Of a stretch of DNA of 64,000 nucleotides, positions 54,482 to 64,000 are shown one piece after another (position 1 is the stretch's first letter; the number at the start of each line of letters is the position of its first letter). A model generated the notes under the pieces. The model was not told the DNA's origin, did no database searches, and saw only the letters and a program-made list of their open reading frames with translations. The position numbers were made by a program, and so were the translations under genes. This DNA is from Pseudomonadota bacterium (GTDB lineage: Bacteria > Pseudomonadota > Gammaproteobacteria > Burkholderiales > Gallionellaceae), in assembly GCA_021848465.1 (NCBI GenBank), contig JAJZUP010000003.1, positions 124,001 to 188,000 of the forward strand. The letters are read 5' to 3'.

Positions 54482-56119
54482 GTACCACAGGATTGCGCGC
54501 ACGCCGAGGCCGTGGGCGCGATTGGTCGGGGTGGACTCGTAACGGTATTGCACCGTCAGGTCAAAAAAACTGGCCGGAGCATGATAGGCATCCTCGCGGA
54601 ACCAGTAGCGCATGCTGATGCCCGGGCCATACCCGGTGGCGCTTTGCTGCAACGCCAGGCTGTCGTAATCTCCCGACAACACCAGATGCGGCGTAATGGC
54701 CAGGCGCGGACTGAGTTTGTCCCAGCGCCAGCTATGTCCGTAGCGCGCCTCATAGGTCTGGATGTAGCGCGGCGTCGTCGTGAAATAGGAGCCATCGGTG
54801 TAGAACGACCACATCCACCAATGCGGCTGCACCACATTCAGGTCGCCGCCGGCGCCATCCGAGTAGGCCCAGCGGGCCACCCAGTCGTTGCTGGAAAGGT
54901 CGCCGATCTTGAACATCCGGTCGGCAAGCAGGATCAGGTTCGCGCTGGCGAAAGGCTTGTAGCGTACGCCCGCATCCCCTTGCAGGGTCGGCGCGCCGAT
55001 TGCCCCGCCCGCACCATCCCACACATTCTCGAAGCCGCGCACGAAGAAATTCAACAAATGCCCGTTGCGGTTGCCATCCCCCTCGGGACGCCAATACGCC
55101 TCGAAACCACTCTGTACCACATTGAAGTTGTTCATCGGCCCGAAGCCGTTCCCCTGGTACACCACGCTGGCCACCGCACCGAAACGGCGCTCGACTTCCT
55201 GGTTGTTGCGCCGGTAATTGAAGCGCTGCTGCGCATCGAAAATCGGCTTGTCCGATTTCTGGTCGACGTCCAGCGCACGCGAAAACCATTCGACTTCGCT
55301 GGCGTTATCGTTGATGCGCTTGGCGGCGTATCCCGCATCGACATACTGGTAAACATTGCCCGGCTTCTTTGCAAAAGCGCTTTTGAAATTTGCCACTGCA
55401 GCGGCATCGTCGTTTTCGCGCAACTTTGCATAAGCCCGATCCAGTTCGACAGGCGCTGCCAGCGCACTCATCTCCGCCAGCTGATGGGCAATCTTGCGCT
55501 CCTCATCGTTCGCCGCCGACTGCTCAGCCAGGACTGCGGCACGGTGGGTCGCCTCATGCTCTCCCAACACCCAGTAGGCATTCGCCAGCCGCACCTGTAC
55601 TGCATAGTCAGCCTGTTTCGCATAAAACGCCAGCGCGTCCGGCACTACCTTGGGCTGGTGCGACAGCAAGGCGCAGTCAGCCCAGGCCAGCCGCACCTGG
55701 CGCTGCTGCTCAGGATTGGAAATTCCGGCTGGCAGGCTAAGCGCGGCATAAAAATCATTCATTGCTTCCTGATATGACTTGCGACGCTGCTCGACATACC
55801 CGCGCTGCACCAGCACAAACGCATTGCCGGGAAACTTGGCTACCACCGCATCGGCCTGTTTCTGCGCTTCATCAAGTTCCCCTTTGCGCATGAAGATGTC
55901 CAGCCGCAACAGCAGCAACTGCTGGCTGTCCGGCTGTTCGCGCAGCGCAGCATCGGTGGCGCTCGCCGCCGCATCGACATCCCCCTTGGACAATGCCGCA
56001 TAGGCCTGCTCCGCCAGGGCATAGGCCTTTGCCCCCAGCACCTGCTCTTCAGCCCAGGCAGGAAAGCAGAAGCAGAAGCAGGATGCCAGTACGACGAACA
56101 TACGCGCTATTTTTCCCAT
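54479..56119 (-). CDS. nfrA: NfrA-like outer-membrane TPR and beta-barrel protein
   Basis: The 546 residues have a signal peptide (cleavage near AWA, 23), TPR-like helical repeats about 28-330 and a C-terminal beta-barrel of NfrA type (about 360-546) ending with aromatic LWY. In E. coli NfrA is the phage N4 receptor and outer-membrane part of a glycan export system; it is much longer (about 990 residues) with more repeats. The stop TAG consists of TA plus the first base of the miniature element. It overlaps nfrB by 13 bp. The ATG at 56119 is preferred over longer frames. Confidence 0.85.
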   Translation of the reverse strand: MGKIARMFVVLASCFCFCFPAWAEEQVLGAKAYALAEQAYAALSKGDVDAAASATDAALREQPDSQQLLLLRLDIFMRKGELDEAQKQADAVVAKFPGNAFVLVQRGYVEQRRKSYQEAMNDFYAALSLPAGISNPEQQRQVRLAWADCALLSHQPKVVPDALAFYAKQADYAVQVRLANAYWVLGEHEATHRAAVLAEQSAANDEERKIAHQLAEMSALAAPVELDRAYAKLRENDDAAAVANFKSAFAKKPGNVYQYVDAGYAAKRINDNASEVEWFSRALDVDQKSDKPIFDAQQRFNYRRNNQEVERRFGAVASVVYQGNGFGPMNNFNVVQSGFEAYWRPEGDGNRNGHLLNFFVRGFENVWDGAGGAIGAPTLQGDAGVRYKPFASANLILLADRMFKIGDLSSNDWVARWAYSDGAGGDLNVVQPHWWMWSFYTDGSYFTTTPRYIQTYEARYGHSWRWDKLSPRLAITPHLVLSGDYDSLALQQSATGYGPGISMRYWFREDAYHAPASFFDLTVQYRYESTPTNRAHGLGVRAILWY

Positions 56120-58242
56120 GCCGCCTCCTGCATGCGCATGAAGCGGCCAGTCAGTTCGACCTGTTGCGACAATGCATCCTCCAATTGCTGCTGGTTGATA
56201 ATGCCGTGCTGGACCAAATACGCCCCGACGCGGCCATCGCGTTTGGCGTCGTAATCCCTCAGGGCCGACTCCAGGGCCTGCAATGAAACCGCCCCCAACT
56301 CCACCAGCAAGTCGCCCAGCTCCAGATGCGTCTTGCGCACCGGGCGCTTGAGGGTCTGTTCGCCGGTGTAGTACCACTCCAGCGCTTTTTCCACTTCATG
56401 CTCGCAGACAATGAAATATGAAAGCTTGTCACGCACCTGTTCCTCAATGGCAGCCCGGGCCTCGTCAGACAATGGTTCGCTGGTCGCAAGATTCAGGGCG
56501 CCGCCCTCGCCGAGGGCAAACGGGATCACACGATACTGCACAACCAGCCGCCGCGGAATGCGCCCGGAGAACTCGACCAGCGCTGCGTGCGTCAGGATCG
56601 CCCGCGGCAACCCCGCCTGCTCGGCAATTGCATCCGCCAGCGTCTCCGGGTTCACCAGCCCCGATTCCAGCAACAGCTGCCCCAGCTTCTTGCCGCTGTG
56701 CTGCTGCTGCGACAGTGCCGCCTCCAGATGCTCGCGACTGACCGCATCCCAATCCAGCAGCAGATCGCCGATCCGGGTGCGCTGTTTCTTCAGCTCATCC
56801 ATGGACGGATAGGAGTGCTGGGTCTTGTCCCAGGATATCCGTTTGCCTGTCACGAAATAGAGCAGGAACACTTTCCAGGCCCGGCTTACCGCAAAGAAAT
56901 TGATCACATTGCTCACCGCCATGCGCGGAATCGCCAGCAGCCCCTGCTCCACCCCATTCAGCTTGAACACGAAATAGACGCGTTGCACGATGCGATTCAT
57001 GAACAGCCAGAAATTGATGACGAACACCTGGTATGTCAGGCTCTCCGGCTGAATGAACTCGGGATAGCGCACCACCCCGATCCCGGCCGCATGCAGCAGC
57101 CAGATGCCGCCCAGGTTAGCTGCGATGAAATAGGCCAGCAGGCCGACAAACGAAGTGAAGATGCCCTTGCGGTCACGCAGATAAAAATAATTGCTGAGCA
57201 GGCCGCCCTGCCACCCCATCTGCTCCCAGCCCTGGAAAGCGACCCCGATGATCCAGCGCGCACGCTGCCGGTACGCCGCCTTGAAACTGCTCGGGAAATA
57301 CTCGCGCGTGGCGATCACGCTTTCAACCTCGATGTCCTTTTCCTTGCGGGTAATGAAATTGCGGCGTTTGGCGTGATACACCACCGGAAACCGCACAAAC
57401 ACCTGGCGCGCGCCGAGCTTGCTCAGGCGGTGGCTCATTTCATAGTCCTCGGTCAGCGTGTCGGTATTGAACGGCATGTTGTTGTTCTGCTGCGCCAGCA
57501 GATCGATCATGTGCCGGCTGTAGCAGGTCGCCACCCCCGACCCCGGCACCAGTCCGGTCAGACTTTCCCGCACCACCATTTCCTTGCTGCACCATTCGCT
57601 GAAGTCGTCCAGGTACGTACCGGCCACAAACTCATACCATTCGCGCTCCAGCGACAGCACCGGCAACTGGATCAGGTCCTTGCGATCGATCAGGTAGTTG
57701 TACAGGTACAACTCCAGCGGATGGATCACATCCTCGCAGTCATGCATGATGAGGCCGGCAAAGCGCATCCCGTTGCGCTCCTCATACAGGCTGATGGATT
57801 GCACAATCCAGTTCAGGCAATCCGCCTTGCAGGTGGGACCGTCATTCATCACCGTGGCCCGCTGTACCATATGCGGATAGCGGCGCGCCATCCGATCTGC
57901 CTCGGCGGTCGTTTCCGCATCATTCTGGTAAGTCCCGATGAAGATCACGTATTTTTCGTAATCCAGCGTCGCCAGGGTGTTTTCCACCATCTTGGCGATC
58001 ACATCGTATTCCTTCCACGCCGGCACCATGATGGCGAACGGCTGCAGCGGTTTCTGCTTCAGCTGTTCGATATGCAGCGATTGATGCTGCGTCTCGACGA
58101 ATACCCAGCGATATGCTTCGCGCGCCCAGTAGCACACATCGATAAAGAAATCGTCCAGCGAACTCGCCAGGATGAGGATGGCGGTCACGCCAGCCAGCAC
58201 ATCCAGTGCATACAGGTAGTCCGCCAGTACGAACGTATCCAA
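56107..58242 (-). CDS. nfrB: NfrB-like glycosyltransferase with tandem MshEN c-di-GMP-binding units
   Basis: The 711 residues include an N-terminal helix, a family-2 glycosyltransferase domain (Asp168/Asp171, TED at 264-266, QxxRW at 326-330), membrane helices about 360-465, and a C-terminal region with four 24-residue MshEN-type motifs (490-513, 519-542, 641-664, 671-694). Motifs 1-2 are split by exactly five residues, 3-4 by six. MshEN motifs bind c-di-GMP, so polymer synthesis is probably c-di-GMP-dependent, as reported for E. coli NfrB. It starts with TTG 9 bp after the bcsB-like gene, with AAGG upstream. Confidence 0.9.
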   Translation of the reverse strand: MDTFVLADYLYALDVLAGVTAILILASSLDDFFIDVCYWAREAYRWVFVETQHQSLHIEQLKQKPLQPFAIMVPAWKEYDVIAKMVENTLATLDYEKYVIFIGTYQNDAETTAEADRMARRYPHMVQRATVMNDGPTCKADCLNWIVQSISLYEERNGMRFAGLIMHDCEDVIHPLELYLYNYLIDRKDLIQLPVLSLEREWYEFVAGTYLDDFSEWCSKEMVVRESLTGLVPGSGVATCYSRHMIDLLAQQNNNMPFNTDTLTEDYEMSHRLSKLGARQVFVRFPVVYHAKRRNFITRKEKDIEVESVIATREYFPSSFKAAYRQRARWIIGVAFQGWEQMGWQGGLLSNYFYLRDRKGIFTSFVGLLAYFIAANLGGIWLLHAAGIGVVRYPEFIQPESLTYQVFVINFWLFMNRIVQRVYFVFKLNGVEQGLLAIPRMAVSNVINFFAVSRAWKVFLLYFVTGKRISWDKTQHSYPSMDELKKQRTRIGDLLLDWDAVSREHLEAALSQQQHSGKKLGQLLLESGLVNPETLADAIAEQAGLPRAILTHAALVEFSGRIPRRLVVQYRVIPFALGEGGALNLATSEPLSDEARAAIEEQVRDKLSYFIVCEHEVEKALEWYYTGEQTLKRPVRKTHLELGDLLVELGAVSLQALESALRDYDAKRDGRVGAYLVQHGIINQQQLEDALSQQVELTGRFMRMQEAAWEK

Positions 58243-58251
58243 GATACGACC

Positions 58252-60372
58252 TTAGGCCTGCAAGTTGCGGCGCCGGTAATAAAGCCTCAAGCCCAGCATC
58301 GCCAGCACCGGCAGCATCAGCACGCCTAACACGATGAGCCAGATGCGGTAATGGTGGAAAAACAATTTGATGCCACGATTCTGCTCGTCCAGCTCAAGAT
58401 TGTTGTCAGGATCGCTAACATTCACCACCAGCCGCACGCCCTGCGCGTCGGCGACCGCCAGATTGCCCATCGCCACTTCAAAAGGCTTCTGGAAGACCGG
58501 CAACCGCCCGGACACTGGCAGCACATACACACCGTACTGGCGATGGGACTCCACCAGTTGCATCACTGCCATTTCCTTCATGCCGGTGCTGTCGAATACG
58601 GCTTCGCCATTTGAATTGCGGATCACCAGACGCCCGGTTTGTGTGGTCACCAGCTCCGACGCCTCCTGCGGTGCGGTTTCGAATGCGACAAATACATTTT
58701 CGGGGACGAACTCCTTCCCCGCATTCACTTTCAGGTCGAATCCCTCCCCGCCCACTGCCATGCCATTCAGGATGGCACTGACCGCCGGCAAGCTGTCTGT
58801 CACATCCTGCAAATAGCGCTGCGGCACAATGACGTCGCCATGCCTGGACAGCATGGAGTCCAGCATGAAGAATTGCGAGGGTTCGGGTGCGCGCTTCAGG
58901 CTCAGGAAGCTGGTGGGCAATAACTGCACCGGCATCGCTTGCGATACGCCGCTGCACAACCCGGACTCCACCCGATGGCTGACCCGTATCTTCAACACAT
59001 TGCTGGAACGTACCGCATACAACGGAATATGGACCGTGATCCGCGTCAATTGCCCGTTCGTGTTCAACAACGCTGCCGTCAACAGGTTGTCATTCAGCAA
59101 CACCGCCGCAACCGGCGATTTCCCGTCACTGCCGGGGGATGCCATGACATTGAGTTCAAACGCATCCGGCCAGCGTCCGGGCGGAATATCCCTCAGGTTG
59201 AATGGAATCTGCCATTCGCCATCCCCGTTCAGGACCCGTAACGGGAAATCCCGTGCGATATGCATCGCAGCCTTGCTTTGTTTTGATTTGCGCAGGTCGG
59301 CGGCAGACATCACCGTTAATGCCGCCCCCTTGGCGATCCGCTTCCAGTCGGCCCCGATCAGCTTCACCGCCTGCTCGACATTATCCTTGCCGATGGCTAG
59401 TACCGGATACCCAGCCAGCGCCATCAATTCGATGTTGCTCTTGTCCTGTACTGCGGAATCCAGCCATGCGTCGACTGCTCCCTGCATCCGGCTCGCCGCA
59501 TATGCGTCACGCAGTGCCTGCCGCGTTGCGGCTGCGTCGAACACCACTTGCGCCAGACCATTCTCGGCCTCCAGTCTGGCGCGCAGCCAGGCGCCAAGAT
59601 CGTCGGCATCGCGGATTGCAAAGCGTGTACCGCTCTCGATCGCCTGGCGCAGCGCCGGAAGCATCTGGCCGCTCGCGTCGAGCCCCGCAACCGACGCGCT
59701 TTCACCGATTTTCGGCACAGCCACCAACTCCGGCTGCAACCCGATACCGGATAAGGCCTGCACGATACGCAGCACCGCCTGGTACTGGGGCGCATCGAGC
59801 GTATTGGATGGAATCAGGACAACCGGGTGATGTGGCAATGTTGCCAGCATCTTGTCGACGCCGTCTATTTCGCTATTGGCATAGGCATATACCAGACGTG
59901 TCTTGTGCGTATCCACAGCCAGCTCAATCCCTTTGCCGCGCTGGTCGTAACAATGACTTGCATCCATCCGGGTACTCAGGGCAATGCCGACATCGAGCAC
60001 CCCGGCCTTGGGCTCGGCGTCATTGATGGGCAGGACAAGCTCAATCGGGACACCCGAACTTTTTAGCGGCTGGATCAACTTCGCCAGCCCGTTGATCGAT
60101 ACGGTCAGCACCGCATCTCCGGGGAACGGCTGCGAATAGGTTGCCGACAACTCGAAACGTGCACGGGCAAAGCGTACGCCCTGCGGCATCGGCAAATAGA
60201 AGTGTTGCTCGCTATTGCGCTCTCCCAGCAGCACGGTTTCGGTCAGCCCCATATCGCTCAACGTAACCGAGCGACTGGATGATGTGTCGTGTGCCACCGG
60301 CGTATCGGCAGCAAACACCCCGAATGAAAAAACCGCCAGGACAAGCAGCAGAGCCAATCCGGTTTTCTTCAT
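58252..60372 (-). CDS. BcsB-like periplasmic subunit of a polysaccharide synthase
   Basis: The 706 residues begin with a signal peptide (cleavage near residue 21), continue as alternating carbohydrate-binding-like and ferredoxin-like domains typical of BcsB (VTLSDMGL, then GERNSEQHFYLPMPQG near 50), and end with a single membrane helix about 673-693 and a basic tail. BcsB anchors to the synthase and guides the polymer through the periplasm. Here its partner is NfrB, not a BcsA. It is first in the operon with a strong AGGAGGTG site. Confidence 0.88.
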   Translation of the reverse strand: MKKTGLALLLVLAVFSFGVFAADTPVAHDTSSSRSVTLSDMGLTETVLLGERNSEQHFYLPMPQGVRFARARFELSATYSQPFPGDAVLTVSINGLAKLIQPLKSSGVPIELVLPINDAEPKAGVLDVGIALSTRMDASHCYDQRGKGIELAVDTHKTRLVYAYANSEIDGVDKMLATLPHHPVVLIPSNTLDAPQYQAVLRIVQALSGIGLQPELVAVPKIGESASVAGLDASGQMLPALRQAIESGTRFAIRDADDLGAWLRARLEAENGLAQVVFDAAATRQALRDAYAASRMQGAVDAWLDSAVQDKSNIELMALAGYPVLAIGKDNVEQAVKLIGADWKRIAKGAALTVMSAADLRKSKQSKAAMHIARDFPLRVLNGDGEWQIPFNLRDIPPGRWPDAFELNVMASPGSDGKSPVAAVLLNDNLLTAALLNTNGQLTRITVHIPLYAVRSSNVLKIRVSHRVESGLCSGVSQAMPVQLLPTSFLSLKRAPEPSQFFMLDSMLSRHGDVIVPQRYLQDVTDSLPAVSAILNGMAVGGEGFDLKVNAGKEFVPENVFVAFETAPQEASELVTTQTGRLVIRNSNGEAVFDSTGMKEMAVMQLVESHRQYGVYVLPVSGRLPVFQKPFEVAMGNLAVADAQGVRLVVNVSDPDNNLELDEQNRGIKLFFHHYRIWLIVLGVLMLPVLAMLGLRLYYRRRNLQA

Positions 60373-60474
60373 AACTGCACCTCCTAAATGTGCATATCGT
60401 CATGCGTCGGCAAGACTTCCCGTCCAACTCAAACCATGCTGCGACACTTTGAAATTTATATTTTTTTAAATCCG

Positions 60475-60510
60475 TGGGAAATTATACCACTCGAGTTATC
60501 GTGCAACGCC
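60475..60510 (-). promoter_or_regulatory. promoter of the exopolysaccharide operon
   Basis: On the minus strand TGGTATAAT (consensus -10 at 60481-60486 with the extended TG) lies about 110 bp before the bcsB-like ATG. The -35 is weak; TTGCAC sits 14 bp away, too close. A start near 60474 gives a leader of about 100 bases, in which I could not recognise a c-di-GMP riboswitch. Confidence 0.55.
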
Positions 60511-60523
60511 GCTTAACAATATT

Positions 60524-63324
<2,801 letters not shown>

Positions 63325-63346
63325 ACTGGAGCAACCGTTCCAGGAC

Positions 63347-63378
63347 AAAAGCCCGGTGCCGCAACACCGGGCTTTTTT
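63347..63378 (+). terminator. Rho-independent terminator of icd
   Basis: AAAAGCCCGGTG pairs perfectly with CACCGGGCTTTT around a six-base loop, then Ts. It is 22 bp past the icd stop. Confidence 0.92.
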
Positions 63379-63463
63379 CATGCATCATGCCCGCCCAAAT
63401 ACCGATCTATATATCGGCAAGAGCGTTATATACCCATGCCTATATATTTCCGAACGCCAGAAT

Positions 63464-63496
63464 GCGAAAGGCCTGATGCTTTCGCACCAGGCCTTT
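63464..63496. terminator. pair of mutually exclusive hairpins downstream of cspA
   Basis: AAAGGCCTG (63467-63475) pairs with CAGGCCTTT (63488-63496), while GCGAAAG (63464-63470) pairs with CTTTCGC (63479-63485). The two stems share bases and cannot form together. In the cspA direction they follow the gene's own small terminator. An AT-rich stretch with CCGAT...ATCGG (63402-63417) lies beyond; no gene is seen between 63325 and 63519. Confidence 0.55.
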
Positions 63497-63509
63497 CTAT
63501 ACAACAAAA

Positions 63510-63529
63510 AAACCGCTAATTAGGCGGCT
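63510..63529 (-). terminator. cspA terminator containing the stop codon
   Basis: On the minus strand GCCGC pairs with GCGGT around CTAATTA, followed by seven Ts. The TAA stop of cspA (63520-63522) is in the loop. Confidence 0.7.
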
Positions 63530-63723
63530 TGAATGTTGGAAGCTTGCTTACCCTTAGGGCCTTGCACAACTTCGAAGGAAACCTTCTGGCCTTCCTTCAG
63601 GGTCTTGAAACCGCTCATGTTGATCGCGGAGAAATGCGCGAACAAATCTTCGCTGCCATCATCAGGGGTAATGAAACCGAAACCCTTAGCGTCGTTGAAC
63701 CACTTTACTGTACCGTTTGCCAT
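63520..63723 (-). CDS. cspA: CspA-family cold-shock protein
   Basis: The 67-residue single-stranded nucleic-acid chaperone has both RNA-binding motifs, KGFGFIT and DLFAHF, in a five-strand cold-shock fold starting [10 protein letters not shown]. Such proteins melt RNA secondary structure; many respond to cold through a long leader. Here a likely promoter gives a leader of about 115 bases. Which paralogue it is cannot be said, so the symbol stands for the family. Confidence 0.95.
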   Translation of the reverse strand: MANGTVKWFNDAKGFGFITPDDGSEDLFAHFSAINMSGFKTLKEGQKVSFEVVQGPKGKQASNIQAA

Positions 63724-63846
63724 GCTTTACTTCCTTACAAAAAACAGCGGATGGAATACCGCCAAACTGTTTGAATTCCAAGACCGCGTGGGACCGCACA
63801 TGGCAAAACCAGCACTGCAGATACTCTAATTCAAACACCCACGCGC

Positions 63847-63875
63847 TTTTTACTGTGTAAATTCCACGACGTCAA
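63847..63875 (-). promoter_or_regulatory. candidate cspA promoter
   Basis: TTGACG (63870-63875 read on minus) and TAAAAA (63847-63852) are 17 bp apart, upstream of a leader of roughly 115 bases, the length usual for cold-shock genes. Confidence 0.55.
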
Positions 63876-63945
63876 GCACTTAATACAAGTTTTTTTAATA
63901 CGCTTGAAAAAACCACGCTAATCGTCAAATATGGAGGTGGATAAA

Positions 63946-64000
63946 ATGCAACAATGGCTTCGATGGCAACTCAATACGAAAACGCATCTGTTACCGAGCT
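63946..64000 (+). CDS. start of an unidentified gene (cut by window edge)
   Basis: GGAGGTGG stands five bases before an ATG at 63946, and the frame stays open to the edge (MQQWLRWQLNTKTHLLPS). An in-frame ATG at 63931 would overlap the ribosome site. Too short to identify. Confidence 0.5.
   Translation, partial: MQQWLRWQLNTKTHLLPS

Noticed and set aside
54206-54488. Open frames of about 80-90 codons in both directions across the 54-kb element
   Set aside because: They start and stop in the inverted ends, run in several overlapping frames, and reflect the palindromes. No ribosome sites or family resemblance.
54479-58242. Prophage origin suggested by the phage N4 adsorption naming of NfrA and NfrB
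   Set aside because: These are host glycan-export genes used by a phage as receptor; no phage structural or integration genes are nearby.
60373-60474. A c-di-GMP (GEMM) riboswitch in the leader of the exopolysaccharide operon
   Set aside because: Tempting from context, but the conserved GEMM core sequences and stems are not visible.

Overview
This window looks like a chromosomal segment of a Gram-negative betaproteobacterium. The gene orders rlmE-ftsH-folP-glmM, carA-carB-greA, fmdB-DUF502-aspS and bamE-dapB, together with a monomeric NADP-dependent isocitrate dehydrogenase, point that way. An iron- or sulfur-oxidising Nitrosomonadales/Gallionellaceae relative is my inference from the overall protein flavour; no rRNA or tRNA is present to confirm it. 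The sequence is GC-rich and almost fully coding, mostly on the minus strand. I saw no prophage, integrase, CRISPR array or complete insertion sequence.

Layout. 1-8.3 kb: a cut-off porin, a large membrane GGDEF-EAL protein, phosphoglucomutase, an isolated short flagellin and glmM. 8.3-17.2 kb: housekeeping (folP, ftsH, rlmE, yhbY, greA, carB, carA). 17.4-25.3 kb: a Gdt1-type membrane protein, a soluble GGDEF-EAL protein paired with a flavodiiron-like beta-lactamase-fold protein, dapB, bamE, then a FIST (NosP-like) sensor with a hybrid histidine kinase. 25.5-32.9 kb: recN, nadK and a TetR-controlled RND efflux pump. 33.3-37 kb: an HD-GYP protein overlapping a PAS-GGDEF-EAL protein. 37-42.6 kb: an unknown protein, hrcA, hemH, a YcgR-like PilZ protein, clsB and its usual nuclease-fold partner. 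42.7-50.8 kb: a three-gene LpoB envelope cluster, then fmdB, DUF502, aspS, a secreted RNase Sa-like ribonuclease, a barstar-like inhibitor, nudB and nadA. 51-60.4 kb: a five-gene exopolysaccharide locus. 60.5-64 kb: rluE, icd, cspA and the start of one more gene.

The dominant theme is cyclic di-GMP. Four turnover proteins (two of them paired with or next to likely gas or redox sensors) and two effectors (YcgR-like and NfrB-like) lie in 64 kb. The most interesting candidate system is the locus bcsB-like / nfrB / nfrA / wecB / acyltransferase. It combines an NfrB-type glycosyltransferase whose C-terminus carries two tandem MshEN-type c-di-GMP-binding units, an NfrA-type outer-membrane TPR/barrel protein, a BcsB-like periplasmic subunit, the enzyme that makes UDP-ManNAc, and an AT3-SGNH acyltransferase that could decorate the product. 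A 267-bp multi-hairpin miniature element with near-identical inverted ends sits exactly between nfrA and wecB and completes the nfrA stop codon; a 53-bp relative lies behind nadA.
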